Part shown: positions 1 through 7,550 of the stretch, piece after piece | How the letters are laid out: each line of letters starts with the position of its first letter | Position numbering within the stretch: the first letter of the stretch is position 1 | NCBI GenBank assembly: GCA_003694825.1 | Contig: RFJS01000196.1 | Location: 1-16,852 of the forward strand | Direction: 5' to 3' | Source: Verrucomicrobiota bacterium | GTDB lineage: Bacteria > Verrucomicrobiota > Verrucomicrobiia > Opitutales > Opitutaceae | DNA length: 16,852 nt | Program-made: the position numbers and the translations under genes | The notes under the pieces: model-generated | Database searches by the model: none | What the model saw: only the letters and a program-made list of their open reading frames with translations | Told to the model about the DNA's origin: nothing

Positions 1-1
1 C

Positions 2-673
2 CAAACCGCCACGCTCTCCGTACAACACTGGGGGCGCACCGAATACCGCTCGGCCCGCGCGATGCAGGAGGCGCTCGTCGAGGAACGCATTGCCGGAAAC
101 ATCCCCGACACCCTCGTCTTCACCGAGCACGACCCCGTCTACACGCTCGGCGCCCGGCCCGGCGCCGAGAAACACCTGCTGCTGGACGAACGCGCCGCCG
201 CCGAGCGCGGCATCGCCGTGGTCAAAACCAACCGCGGCGGCGACATCACCTACCACGGCCCGGGCCAGATCGTCGGCTACCCGATCATCAGCCTCGAGCG
301 CCGCCGCGACCTGCATGCCTATCTGCGCATGCTCGAGCAGGTCCTCATCAACACCCTCGGCAACCTCGGCCTTGCCGCCGCCCGGCGCGAAGGGAAAACC
401 GGCATCTGGCTCGGCACCCGCAAGATCGCCGCCATCGGCGTCGCCTCGCGGCGCTGGGTGACCTACCACGGCTTCGCCCTCAATGTGAACAACGACCTCG
501 CCCCCTTCGCGGGCATCATTCCCTGCGGCATCACCGATGGCACCGTCACCAGCATGCGGCTCGAGCTCGGCCACCCCTGCGATATCGCCGAAGTCACCCG
601 CGTCATCGAACAGGAGTTTCGCGCCGAACTCGTCCGCTTCTTCGCCACACCTCCCCCGTCCGCCTCCGCTTGA
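2..673 (+). CDS. lipB: Octanoyltransferase LipB, 5'-truncated by window edge
   Basis: Moves the octanoyl group from acyl carrier protein to lipoyl domains, the first step of cytoplasmic lipoate synthesis. The first in-frame ATG is at 62, but the frame is open back to base 2 and encodes VQHWGRTEYRSARAMQEA, which matches the usual LipB N-terminus, so the true start lies left of the window. Counting from the ATG at 62, the substrate motif RGGDITYHGPGQ is at residues 58-69, the conserved lysine is K121 (TRKIAAIGV) and the acyl-carrying cysteine is C155 (IIPCGITDG). Both catalytic residues are present and the C-terminus is complete. lipA follows after 70 bp on the same strand, the common pairing for de novo lipoylation. 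The family call is secure; only the start is unseen. Confidence 0.96.
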   Translation, partial: QTATLSVQHWGRTEYRSARAMQEALVEERIAGNIPDTLVFTEHDPVYTLGARPGAEKHLLLDERAAAERGIAVVKTNRGGDITYHGPGQIVGYPIISLERRRDLHAYLRMLEQVLINTLGNLGLAAARREGKTGIWLGTRKIAAIGVASRRWVTYHGFALNVNNDLAPFAGIIPCGITDGTVTSMRLELGHPCDIAEVTRVIEQEFRAELVRFFATPPPSASA

Positions 674-743
674 GTCCAGCGCACGGCCGCACAAAACCCG
701 CTTGTTTCCACCAGCAAACCTGCACTTTGATCCCTCCCTTCTG

Positions 744-1646
744 ATGCAACACGTCCGCAAACCCGCCTGGCTTCGCGCCAAACTGCCCAATGGCCCGGAA
801 TACGCCCGGGTCCGCAAGCTCGTGGACAACAACGCTCTGCACACAGTCTGCCAGAGCGCCCAGTGCCCGAACATGGGCGAATGCTGGTCCCGCGGCACCG
901 CCACCGTCATGATCCTGGGCAACATCTGCACCCGCTCGTGCGCCTTTTGCGCCATCGAAACCGGGCGCCCCACGGAATACGATCTCGGCGAACCCGCCCG
1001 CGTGGCCGACGCCGTCGCCAAGATGCAATTGCGGCACTGCGTGATCACCTCCGTCGCCCGCGACGACCTCAAGGACGGCGGCGCCTCGGTCTGGGCCGCG
1101 ACGATTCGCGCCGTCCGCTACCGCAACCCAAATTGCGCCATCGAGGTGCTCATCCCCGACATGCAGGGGCGCCTCGAAGACCTCGACGTCATCCTCGACG
1201 CCCGCCCCGACATCCTCAACCACAACATCGAGACCGTCGAACGCCTCCAGCGCCGCGTCCGCAAGACCGGCCGCTACGATCGCTCCCGCCTCGTCCTGCG
1301 CCACGCCAAATCCCGCGGCTTCACCACGAAATCCGGCATCATGCTCGGCGTCGGCGAGACCAGGGACGAAATCGCCCAGACCATGCGCGACCTCCGCGAA
1401 GACGGCGTCGACATCCTCACCATCGGTCAATACCTGCAGCCCACGCCCAAGCACCTTCCCGTCGACCGCTGGGCTCCGCCCGAGGAGTTCGAGGAATGGC
1501 GCGAATTCGGCCTGTCCATCGGCTATGGCGTCGTCGAATCGGGCCCGCTCGTGCGCTCGTCCTACCACGCCGACGAGCAATCCGCCCGCTACACCCCTCC
1601 GGCCGCTCGCGACGGCTCGGCCGTGGCCCGCGACGAAACCGCCTGA
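744..1646 (+). CDS. lipA: Lipoyl synthase LipA (radical SAM)
   Basis: Inserts two sulfur atoms into the octanoyl chain attached by LipB, giving the lipoyl cofactor of 2-oxoacid dehydrogenases and the glycine cleavage system. The 300-residue length is normal for the family. The auxiliary iron-sulfur cluster cysteines are C36, C41 and C47 (C-x4-C-x5-C), and the radical SAM cluster cysteines are C62, C66 and C69 (CTRSCAFC). The C-terminal RSSYHA motif, whose serine ligates the auxiliary cluster, starts at R271. The reading frame is open from 537, but that stretch overlaps lipB and has no family similarity; the ATG at 744 gives a typical N-terminus. No Shine-Dalgarno site precedes it. Probably co-transcribed with lipB. 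Confidence 0.97.
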   Translation: MQHVRKPAWLRAKLPNGPEYARVRKLVDNNALHTVCQSAQCPNMGECWSRGTATVMILGNICTRSCAFCAIETGRPTEYDLGEPARVADAVAKMQLRHCVITSVARDDLKDGGASVWAATIRAVRYRNPNCAIEVLIPDMQGRLEDLDVILDARPDILNHNIETVERLQRRVRKTGRYDRSRLVLRHAKSRGFTTKSGIMLGVGETRDEIAQTMRDLREDGVDILTIGQYLQPTPKHLPVDRWAPPEEFEEWREFGLSIGYGVVESGPLVRSSYHADEQSARYTPPAARDGSAVARDETA

Positions 1647-1727
1647 ACGCGCCGCCATCGTCCGCGCGCCCCCTGCGGCACCGTCACGTCCACGACAGCC
1701 GATCGTCACACGCGCCGCCGGGCTCTG

Positions 1728-1751
1728 CGCTTGCTGGATTTGCGGCAAGCG
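1728..1751 (+). other. Small hairpin just upstream of the phoD-like start
   Basis: CGCTTGC at 1728-1734 is perfectly complementary to GCAAGCG at 1745-1751, leaving a 10-nt loop. It ends 14 nt before the ATG at 1766, in the 119-bp gap after lipA. No T tract follows, so it is not an intrinsic terminator. It could influence translation of the downstream gene or simply be a chance 7-bp stem. Confidence 0.3.
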
Positions 1752-1765
1752 GCAACCCTTCCGAA

Positions 1766-3148
1766 ATGAGCCTGCACCGCTCCGCTCCTGCCGCGGCTCT
1801 CCTCGCGGCGATCCTGCTTGCCGCCCCGGCCGCCTTCCTCTCGGCCGGCGAATGGGTCTCCGGTCCGATGCTCGGCTACCGCGCCCATCGGGAGGTCGCC
1901 ATCTGGTTCGAAACGCGCGACGCCCACGAGGTCATCCTGCGCTACCACGTGGCCGGTCACCCCGAAACCGCCCGCGAAATCATCCGCCGCGACCCACCGG
2001 CCACGCCCGCCGGCGGGCAGCCGATGACCTTCGTCCTCCCCGCCCTCGAAATGGGCACGGCCTACACGTATTCGATCGTCGTCGACGGCGAGGAACAGTC
2101 CTTCGCCTACCCGCTGGCGTTCACCACCACCGACCTTTGGGAATGGCGCCGCGACCCTCCCGATTTCACCTTCCTCTTCGGCTCCTGCGCCTACATCAAC
2201 GAACCCCGCTACGACCGTCCTGGCGAACCCTACGGCAAAACCGTCGCCACCCTCCAGTCCATGGCCCGCTCCGGAGCCGACTTCATGATCTGGGTCGGCG
2301 ACAACATCTACCTGCGCGAGGCCGATTTCAGCAGTCCCAGCGGCATCTGGCACCGCTACGCCCACGACCGCGCCCTTCCCGCGCTGCAACCGCTCCTCGC
2401 CGCCATGCACCACTACGCCATCTGGGACGACCACGACTACGGCTCCAACAACGCCAACCGCAGCTTCGAGTTCAAACACGTCACCCTGCAGGCCTTTCAA
2501 ACCTATTGGCCCAACCCCTCCGCCGGCGAACCCGACAACCCCGGCATCTACACGAAGTTCGTCTGGGGCGACGCCTTCTTCATCCTTCTCGACAACCGCT
2601 ACCACCGCGACGACTCCCGGCTCGACCAGCACACCCACCCCGAAAAAACCCAGTGGGGCGCACGCCAGTTCGACAGGCTCAAACAATCCCTGCTTCACGC
2701 CAGGACACTCCGCCTCTATCCCTTCAAATTCATCGTCACCGGCTCGCAGTTCCTCTCCAACGGGGAACCCAACGGCGAAGGCCATGAGCATTTCCGCCGC
2801 GAGCGCGAGGAACTGCTCGCCTTCATCCGCGAGCACGACATCTCCGGCGTCATCTTCCTCACCGGCGATGTGCACCACACCGGCCTGTATCGCCATCGTC
2901 TTGACGACTCCCGCTGGGTCTACGAACTCACCTCATCGCCCCTCTCCAGCGGCGCATGGACCGATGTCGCCAACTCCCCGAAAGCGCGCGATCCGCAACT
3001 TGTTCCCGGCACCCTCGTCGGCACCCAGAACTACTGCCGCATCCGCATCGCCGGTCCCCGGGATTCCCGCCGCGTCGAAATCACCTGCATCGACAAAGAG
3101 AGAACACAGCGCTGGCAACACACCATCCCCCTCTCCGCTCTCCGCTAG
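1766..3148 (+). CDS. Exported PhoD-like metallophosphatase
   Basis: Probable phosphomonoesterase or phosphodiesterase of the PhoD family, acting outside the cytoplasmic membrane. The 460-residue protein starts with a Sec-type signal peptide: a short basic start, then a hydrophobic Ala/Leu core to about residue 27. No twin-arginine motif is visible, unlike classic Tat-exported PhoD. A PhoD N-terminal beta-sandwich-like domain covers about residues 29-122. The metallophosphatase domain follows with FGSCAY (138-143), WVGDNIY (176-182), DDHDYG (221-226), FILLDNRYHRD (272-282) and GDVHH (367-371), so the metal-binding set looks complete. The frame is open far upstream over lipA, but only the 1766 ATG gives a signal peptide. 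The AMP nucleosidase gene begins 19 bp downstream, suggesting co-transcription. The natural substrate cannot be read from sequence. Confidence 0.88.
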   Translation: MSLHRSAPAAALLAAILLAAPAAFLSAGEWVSGPMLGYRAHREVAIWFETRDAHEVILRYHVAGHPETAREIIRRDPPATPAGGQPMTFVLPALEMGTAYTYSIVVDGEEQSFAYPLAFTTTDLWEWRRDPPDFTFLFGSCAYINEPRYDRPGEPYGKTVATLQSMARSGADFMIWVGDNIYLREADFSSPSGIWHRYAHDRALPALQPLLAAMHHYAIWDDHDYGSNNANRSFEFKHVTLQAFQTYWPNPSAGEPDNPGIYTKFVWGDAFFILLDNRYHRDDSRLDQHTHPEKTQWGARQFDRLKQSLLHARTLRLYPFKFIVTGSQFLSNGEPNGEGHEHFRREREELLAFIREHDISGVIFLTGDVHHTGLYRHRLDDSRWVYELTSSPLSSGAWTDVANSPKARDPQLVPGTLVGTQNYCRIRIAGPRDSRRVEITCIDKERTQRWQHTIPLSALR

Positions 3149-3167
3149 CCGCCCCGCGACTCCCCCC

Positions 3168-3938
3168 ATGAAATCAAAAGCCGAAATCGTCGCCGACTGG
3201 CTGCCGCGCTACACCGGCCTTCCCCTCAAGGACTTCGGCCAGTGCATCCTGCTGACGAACTTCCATCAATACCTCCGGATCTTCGCCGAAAAAAACGACG
3301 TGCCGATCGTCGGGACCGATCGCCCCATGCCGTGCGCCTCCGCCCGCGACATCACGATGATCAACTTCTCCATGGGCTCGGCCAACGCCGCCACGGTCAT
3401 GGACCTCGTCTCCGCCGTCAGCCCCAAAGCCGTCCTGTTTCTCGGCAAGACCGGCTCGCTCAAACAGGAAATCGCCCTCGGCGAACTCATCCTGCCCATC
3501 GCCGCGATCCGCGGCGAGGGCACCTCCAACGACTACTTCCCCCCCGAGGTGCCCGCCCTCCCGGCCTTCGCCCTGCAAAAGGCCGTCTCCCTCACCATCA
3601 CCGAGCACGAGCGCGACTACTGGACCGGCGTCGTCTACACCACAAACCGCCGCGTCTGGGAACACGACGACCAGTTTCGCGACCACCTCCAGCGCATCCG
3701 CTGCACCGCCATCGACATGGAAACGGCGACCATCTTCATCGTCGGCTTCCACAACCACATCCCCACCGGCGCCCTCCTCATGGTCTCCGACCATCCCATG
3801 ATCCCTGAAGGCATCAAAACCAGCGAAAGCGACGCGCGCATCAGCCAGCGCTTCATCGAAGACCAGATCGACATCGGCACCGAATCCCTCCGCCACATCA
3901 TCGAACGCCGCCAGGCCGTCAAACACCTGCATTTCTGA
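3168..3938 (+). CDS. amn: AMP nucleosidase, short AMN-like form
   Basis: Predicted to cleave AMP to adenine and ribose 5-phosphate in the cytoplasm (purine turnover). The 256-residue protein is a PNP/UDP-phosphorylase family nucleosidase resembling the short AMN-like subfamily rather than the ~480-residue E. coli Amn, because the N-terminal regulatory domain is absent. Visible motifs are FSMGSANAAT (67-76), FLGKTGSL (91-98, core strand and phosphate/ribose loop), the ribose-contacting DMETATIF (183-190) and the base-binding VSDHP (206-210). The ATG at 3168 lies 19 bp after the phosphatase stop and is preceded by a run of Cs, not a Shine-Dalgarno site. Family membership is firm. AMP as substrate follows from subfamily resemblance; another nucleotide or nucleoside is possible. 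Confidence 0.85.
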   Translation: MKSKAEIVADWLPRYTGLPLKDFGQCILLTNFHQYLRIFAEKNDVPIVGTDRPMPCASARDITMINFSMGSANAATVMDLVSAVSPKAVLFLGKTGSLKQEIALGELILPIAAIRGEGTSNDYFPPEVPALPAFALQKAVSLTITEHERDYWTGVVYTTNRRVWEHDDQFRDHLQRIRCTAIDMETATIFIVGFHNHIPTGALLMVSDHPMIPEGIKTSESDARISQRFIEDQIDIGTESLRHIIERRQAVKHLHF

Positions 3939-3990
3939 GGACGCCGTTCACGCGAAAAGGCGCCCCGCCCCCCACACCCGCACCCATCCC

Positions 3991-4458
3991 ATGAGTATCG
4001 AAGCCAGACTCCAGCAACTCGGCATCCAGCTCCCCGCCGCGCCGGCCGCCGCCGGCAACTACCTGCCCGCCATCCGCACCGGCGACCTCCTCTACCTCTC
4101 CGGCGTCCTCTGCGCCCTCGACGGCCGCATGACGCATACAGGTCCCGTCGGCCGCGACCAGACGGTCCAGACCGCCGCCGAAGGCGCCCGCGTCTGCGTG
4201 CTCAACCTGCTCGCAAACATCCGCGCCCACACCGGCAGCCTCGACACCGTCGCCCGCTTCATCTCGCTCACCGGCTTCGTCAACGCCGTCGACGGCTTCG
4301 CCGACAGCCCCGCCGTCATCAACGGCGCCTCCGACCTTCTCGTCGAGATCTTCGGCGACGCCGGCCGCCACACCCGCGCCGCCGTCGCCGTCAATGGCCT
4401 GCCGAAAAACTCCACGGTCGAACTGCAGGCCGTCGTCGAACTCAAGCCCCGGGCCTGA
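3991..4458 (+). CDS. RidA/YjgF-family protein
   Basis: Member of the RidA/YjgF/YER057c superfamily, small trimeric proteins of which some hydrolyse reactive enamine/imine intermediates. It has 155 residues against about 130 for E. coli RidA, and the extra N-terminal helix (MSIEARLQQLGIQLP) fits the YjgF-like subgroup. Hallmarks are GDLLYLSGVL (31-40), TGFVNAVDGFAD (94-105) and the C-terminal HTRAAVAVNGLPKNSTVELQ (127-146), where R129 matches the carboxylate-binding arginine of RidA. It lies 52 bp after amn on the same strand and its stop is 15 bp from the convergent transporter operon, so it is probably the last gene of its transcript. Deaminase activity is likely but unproven, since several subgroups lack it. 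Confidence 0.87.
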   Translation: MSIEARLQQLGIQLPAAPAAAGNYLPAIRTGDLLYLSGVLCALDGRMTHTGPVGRDQTVQTAAEGARVCVLNLLANIRAHTGSLDTVARFISLTGFVNAVDGFADSPAVINGASDLLVEIFGDAGRHTRAAVAVNGLPKNSTVELQAVVELKPRA

Positions 4459-4473
4459 CCCCCGCCGGCAGCC

Positions 4474-5505
4474 TCATTCCTCTGCCGCGAGCGGAAACCC
4501 TTCCGCCACCAGCTCCGCCCCGCTCACCGGCCGCTCGAGCAGGCCGAACTGCTCGAGAATCTTCGCCTGCGCCGAGAGGCGCTCCCGGTCCACGTGCCCG
4601 AGCCCGCCCTCTCCCGGCTCCCCCGTCGCCAGGCTTTCGCGAATAATCATCTCCCGCGAAAACCGCATCGACGCGTCATTGTGCTGCGGATTGCGGCGCG
4701 CGATCTCCGCAAACGCCGCAGAGGGATCGCCCTCCAGATAATCGCGCCAGCCCCGCAGCGACGCGCGGACAAACGCCTCGGCCACCGCCCGATTCGCCGC
4801 CACCCAATCGCGGTTCGCGATGATCGCGTGGTAGGGATTGTGTCCGGTCTCGGCGACGAGAAGCGTCCCGACCTCCGCGCCAGCCTGCCGGGCCTGAAAC
4901 GGCTCGCTCGTCACCAGGCACTGCTGCACGAGCAGCGGATCCTGCATAAACTGCGCGATCGAAAAGGTCACCGGCGTCAGGTGCACCTGGATACCGTATT
5001 TCTTCTCGACCAGCCGCACCCACACCGAAGCCGCCCCCGCCATCACCGTGCGGCCCTCCAGATCGGCAAACCCGCGCACCGGGTGCTCGGCGTGATACAT
5101 CAGCGCCTGCGGGTCCTTCTGAAACGCCGCCCCCACACACACCAGCGGCAGCCCGCGGCTGACCGCCACGGTGACATCGTCGCTGCGCCACAGTCCGAAA
5201 GTCACCTGCCCCAGCGCCACTTTCTGCAAAACCATCGACCGCGGCCCGCCGGAGAGCAGCTCCACATCGAGCCCGGCCTGCTCGTAATAGCCCCGCGCCA
5301 GGGCCTGGAAAAAGCCACCGTGCTCCGGCTGCGGATACCAATCGAGCTGCAGCCGCACCGGCGTGAGTCCTCCACGAGAAGAGTCCTTCTCCGCCCTCTC
5401 GGCTTCGGTGCCCCGGCTGCAGCCGCCCAGCCCCAGGCCGGCCGCCAGCACCAGCGCCGCAGCCACCGCCAGCCTCACTCGGTCTGATCGTAGGATTCGT
5501 GCCAT
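4474..5505 (-). CDS. ABC transporter substrate-binding lipoprotein, NMT1/ThiY/SsuA-like
   Basis: Periplasmic ligand-capturing component of an ABC importer. The 343-residue protein starts at the ATG 5505-5503, giving a classic lipoprotein signal: MARILRSDRVRLAV, a hydrophobic core and an LGGC lipobox with the acylated cysteine at residue 29. The mature part opens with LQLDWYPQPEHGGFF and GYYEQAGLDVELLSGGP, the pattern of the NMT1/THI5-like family, which includes ThiY (formylaminopyrimidine), SsuA/TauA (sulfonates) and nitrate-type proteins. LDWYP and the following H-x-G-F/Y favour the THI5/ThiY side, so a pyrimidine ligand is plausible. Its start overlaps the permease end by 31 bp. I saw no TPP riboswitch upstream of the operon, so thiamine-precursor import is only a hypothesis. 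Confidence 0.86.
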   Translation of the reverse strand: MARILRSDRVRLAVAAALVLAAGLGLGGCSRGTEAERAEKDSSRGGLTPVRLQLDWYPQPEHGGFFQALARGYYEQAGLDVELLSGGPRSMVLQKVALGQVTFGLWRSDDVTVAVSRGLPLVCVGAAFQKDPQALMYHAEHPVRGFADLEGRTVMAGAASVWVRLVEKKYGIQVHLTPVTFSIAQFMQDPLLVQQCLVTSEPFQARQAGAEVGTLLVAETGHNPYHAIIANRDWVAANRAVAEAFVRASLRGWRDYLEGDPSAAFAEIARRNPQHNDASMRFSREMIIRESLATGEPGEGGLGHVDRERLSAQAKILEQFGLLERPVSGAELVAEGFPLAAEE

Positions 5506-6269
5506 TTGCGCAGCAAAACCCATCCCACCACCTGGACCGCGCCGACAAACAAAAAACCGCACAGGCATGCCGTGAAGCCCGTCGCCAACACTTCCGCGGT
5601 GCGCAGCTGCGAATTGTAGATGATCACCATAAACCCCAGGCCGCCCGTTCCACCCGCGGCGCTGCCGGCAAACAGCTCTCCGGAAATCGCCCCGATCATG
5701 GCCAGGCTCGCCGAGATCCGCAGACCGGTGATGTAGTAAGGAAGCGCATACGGCACCCGGAGCAGCCAGAACTCCTGCCAGAAACCCGCCCCGCTCATCC
5801 GAAACAGCTCCACCATATTGCGATCGGTCGAGATCAGCCCCTGGGTCGCGTTCGCCACGACCGGGAAGAAGCCGATGACAAAGGTGATCGCGCTCACACT
5901 GTGCAGCCCCGCCCCAAACCACAGCACAAACAACGGCGCCAGAATGATGACCGGAAACATCTGCACGATGAGCACATGCGGATAGAAGGCCGTGCGCAGC
6001 CAGCGCGAGGAGGCCAGAAACATCGCCAGCAAACCGCCCGCGACCGCAGCGCAGAGAAACCCGATCACCGCCCCCGAGACCGTGCTGCCGGCCGCCCGCA
6101 CCAGTGTCGCCCGCTCGGCCCACGCGGCTTCGGCCACCTCCAGCGGCGAGGGCAGGTAATAGGACGGAAAACGAAAAACCGCGGTCGCCGCCCCCCATAC
6201 CGCGACGAACAGCACCCCCGTGGCCAGCGGAAGCAGCCAGTGCCACGCACCCCGCCATCGCACGCTCAC
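5475..6269 (-). CDS. ABC transporter permease, SsuC/ThiX-like
   Basis: Inner-membrane channel subunit of the importer, a 264-residue BPD_transp_1 protein. Hydrophobic segments lie at about 11-31, 62-86, 97-118, 122-140, 182-200 and 229-253. The cytoplasmic coupling (EAA-like) loop is FRMSGAGFWQEFWLLRVPYA, about 156-175. The frame is open further upstream over the ATPase gene, but the family-like sequence begins with VSVRWRGAWHW. I therefore choose GTG at 6269-6267, which overlaps the ATPase stop as GTGA and has GGAGG at 6280-6276 with ideal spacing. A second GTG two codons later (6263) is the alternative. The overlap with both neighbours indicates translational coupling in one operon. Confidence 0.88.
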   Translation of the reverse strand: MSVRWRGAWHWLLPLATGVLFVAVWGAATAVFRFPSYYLPSPLEVAEAAWAERATLVRAAGSTVSGAVIGFLCAAVAGGLLAMFLASSRWLRTAFYPHVLIVQMFPVIILAPLFVLWFGAGLHSVSAITFVIGFFPVVANATQGLISTDRNMVELFRMSGAGFWQEFWLLRVPYALPYYITGLRISASLAMIGAISGELFAGSAAGGTGGLGFMVIIYNSQLRTAEVLATGFTACLCGFLFVGAVQVVGWVLLRKWHESYDQTE

Positions 6270-7051
6270 CGCACACCTCCTTCCCCGCCGGCCTCGACCG
6301 AGCGCAAAACGTGGGTCACCTCGGCCACCTGGCGCAAATAAGCATCCGTCTCGCGCGTATCCGCGGTCCGGGGATACGGCAGATCGACCCGCAAGTCCGC
6401 GTGGATCCGCCCCGGATTCGCCGCCATCACGAGGATGCGGCTCGAGAGAAACACCGCTTCCGCCACCGAGTGCGTCACAAAAAACGCCGTCCACCCCGCC
6501 CGCTCCCGCATCTCCAGCAGCTCTTCGTTGAGGTGATGCCGTGTCATCTCGTCGAGCGCCCCAAACGGCTCATCCATCAGCAGGAGGCGCGGCGCCTGCG
6601 CCAGCGCCCGGGCCACCGAGGCGCGCATTTTCATCCCGCCACTGAGCTGGCGCGGATATTTTCCGGCCGCTTCCTTCAACCGGACCGTCCCGAGCATCGC
6701 CTCGACCAACGCCTGGCGTTGGCGCCGGCCCACCCCTCGAATCCGCAGCGGGATCTCGATATTGCGCCGCACCGTGAGCCACGGCAGCAACGTCGGCTCC
6801 TGAAAAAGAAACACCGTCCCCCTCTCGCCGAGCCGCGGCGCCTTTCCCTCGATCAGGATCTCCCCCTCCGTCGGCCGACTCAGCGCCGCGACCAACCGGA
6901 GCAACGTGGACTTTCCGCAGCCGCTCGGTCCGATGAGCGAGACAAACTCGCCCGCGGCGACCTCCAGCGCAAGCCCCTGCAACACCCACGGGCCGGCATC
7001 GAACCGCTTGCCGACACCGCGCAACTGAACCAATGGCACCTGCCTGTCCAT
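6266..7051 (-). CDS. ABC transporter ATP-binding protein, SsuB/ThiZ-like
   Basis: Cytoplasmic ATPase that powers the importer; first gene of the - strand operon. The 261 residues contain Walker A GPSGCGKST (41-49), Q-loop glutamine Q84 (FLFQEPTLLPWLTV), signature LSGGM (136-140), Walker B LLLMDEP (156-162) and switch histidine H194 (FVTHSVAEAV). The FQEPTLLPW stretch is typical of nitrate/sulfonate/taurine/thiamine-precursor importers. The ATG at 7051-7049 is preceded by a run of Gs (complement of 7056-7062), a possible weak ribosome binding site. The stop TGA (6268-6266) is shared with the permease GTG. A 499-bp leader/promoter region separates it from the divergent DUF3450 gene. Confidence 0.92.
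   Translation of the reverse strand: MDRQVPLVQLRGVGKRFDAGPWVLQGLALEVAAGEFVSLIGPSGCGKSTLLRLVAALSRPTEGEILIEGKAPRLGERGTVFLFQEPTLLPWLTVRRNIEIPLRIRGVGRRQRQALVEAMLGTVRLKEAAGKYPRQLSGGMKMRASVARALAQAPRLLLMDEPFGALDEMTRHHLNEELLEMRERAGWTAFFVTHSVAEAVFLSSRILVMAANPGRIHADLRVDLPYPRTADTRETDAYLRQVAEVTHVLRSVEAGGEGGVR
6276..6280 (-). promoter_or_regulatory. Ribosome binding site GGAGG for the permease
   Basis: Read on the - strand, GGAGG lies 6 nt before the GTG at 6269 and inside the last codons of the ATPase gene. It decides the GTG start of the permease and is the clearest Shine-Dalgarno site in the window. Confidence 0.75.
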
Positions 7052-7550
7052 GAACGCCCCCCCAGCATCACCACGCCGCCGCGCCGTGCAAGAACCGTTC
7101 TGCGCACCGACGGCCCCGCCTCACCAGCGCGAGCGCTGCCGGCAACCACCACTGCCGGGAGGCCGATTCGCGGGTCGGGACGCGCCGCGCCGCGCCGGCA
7201 CACCCCATTCACCCCTGCTGAACCACCCCGATCCGGAAACGCCGAACCAATGACAACATCCGCGAAACGTTTGCTCTTGAATGAACGCCCCCCGCGCGGG
7301 CACATTTCCGGGTCGGCTGCCGTCAGGTTGCCGCCGGGAAGCAAACCTCCGAAATCCTCTCGTAATTTCGGGTTGCGACCCCCGGTGAAATCTGTCGATG
7401 CTCCCCGCTCCCCCCGCATTTTCATCCACGATAGCCCGTCAAATGTTGTTCTGTTACACCCAGTCCAAGGCGCCTGCGAATTGCGAGGGGTTTGCCACCA
7501 CGGCTCCGGTGTGTCCCACCATTTTCACAAAATAGAACTGCAGTTACCAC
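7052..7550. promoter_or_regulatory. Divergent intergenic region between ABC importer and Exb operon
   Basis: This 499-bp stretch has no convincing gene and must hold promoters for both divergent operons. The half near 7551 (about 7430-7550) is less GC-rich than its surroundings, as expected near the + strand promoter, but I could not pick a clear -35/-10 pair. A 10-bp palindrome, AACTGCAGTT, is at 7536-7545, five bases before the DUF3450 ATG. On the importer side are a hairpin with arms CCGGCA (7139-7144) and TGCCGG (7153-7158), an adjacent CAGCG/CGCTG hairpin, and a GC-rich short repeat near 7180-7197. ATGAACGCCCCCC occurs at 7050-7062 and again at 7281-7293. I found no TPP, cobalamin, FMN or SAM riboswitch core motif on either strand. 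Confidence 0.5.

Noticed and set aside
603..1748. Long - strand open frame opposite lipA (381 codons)
   Set aside because: It is the mirror of a clear lipA gene. Its sequence is low-complexity Gly/Ala/Val/Asp-rich with no domain, as expected opposite a GC-rich coding region.
1706..2896. Long - strand open frame opposite the PhoD-like gene (396 codons)
   Set aside because: It is antisense to conserved metallophosphatase motifs; the composition is G/V/A/E-rich without any recognisable motif.
7121..7429. - strand frame of about 102 codons in the 499-bp intergenic region, a possible leader peptide or small gene
   Set aside because: No ribosome binding site, no motif, and two other frames are equally open; kept only as part of the intergenic region.
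7052..7550. TPP riboswitch upstream of the ThiY-like importer
   Set aside because: TCAGGT occurs once (about 7322-7327), but the paired CTGAGA and GGGTGC-type segments are absent in the right order on the - strand.
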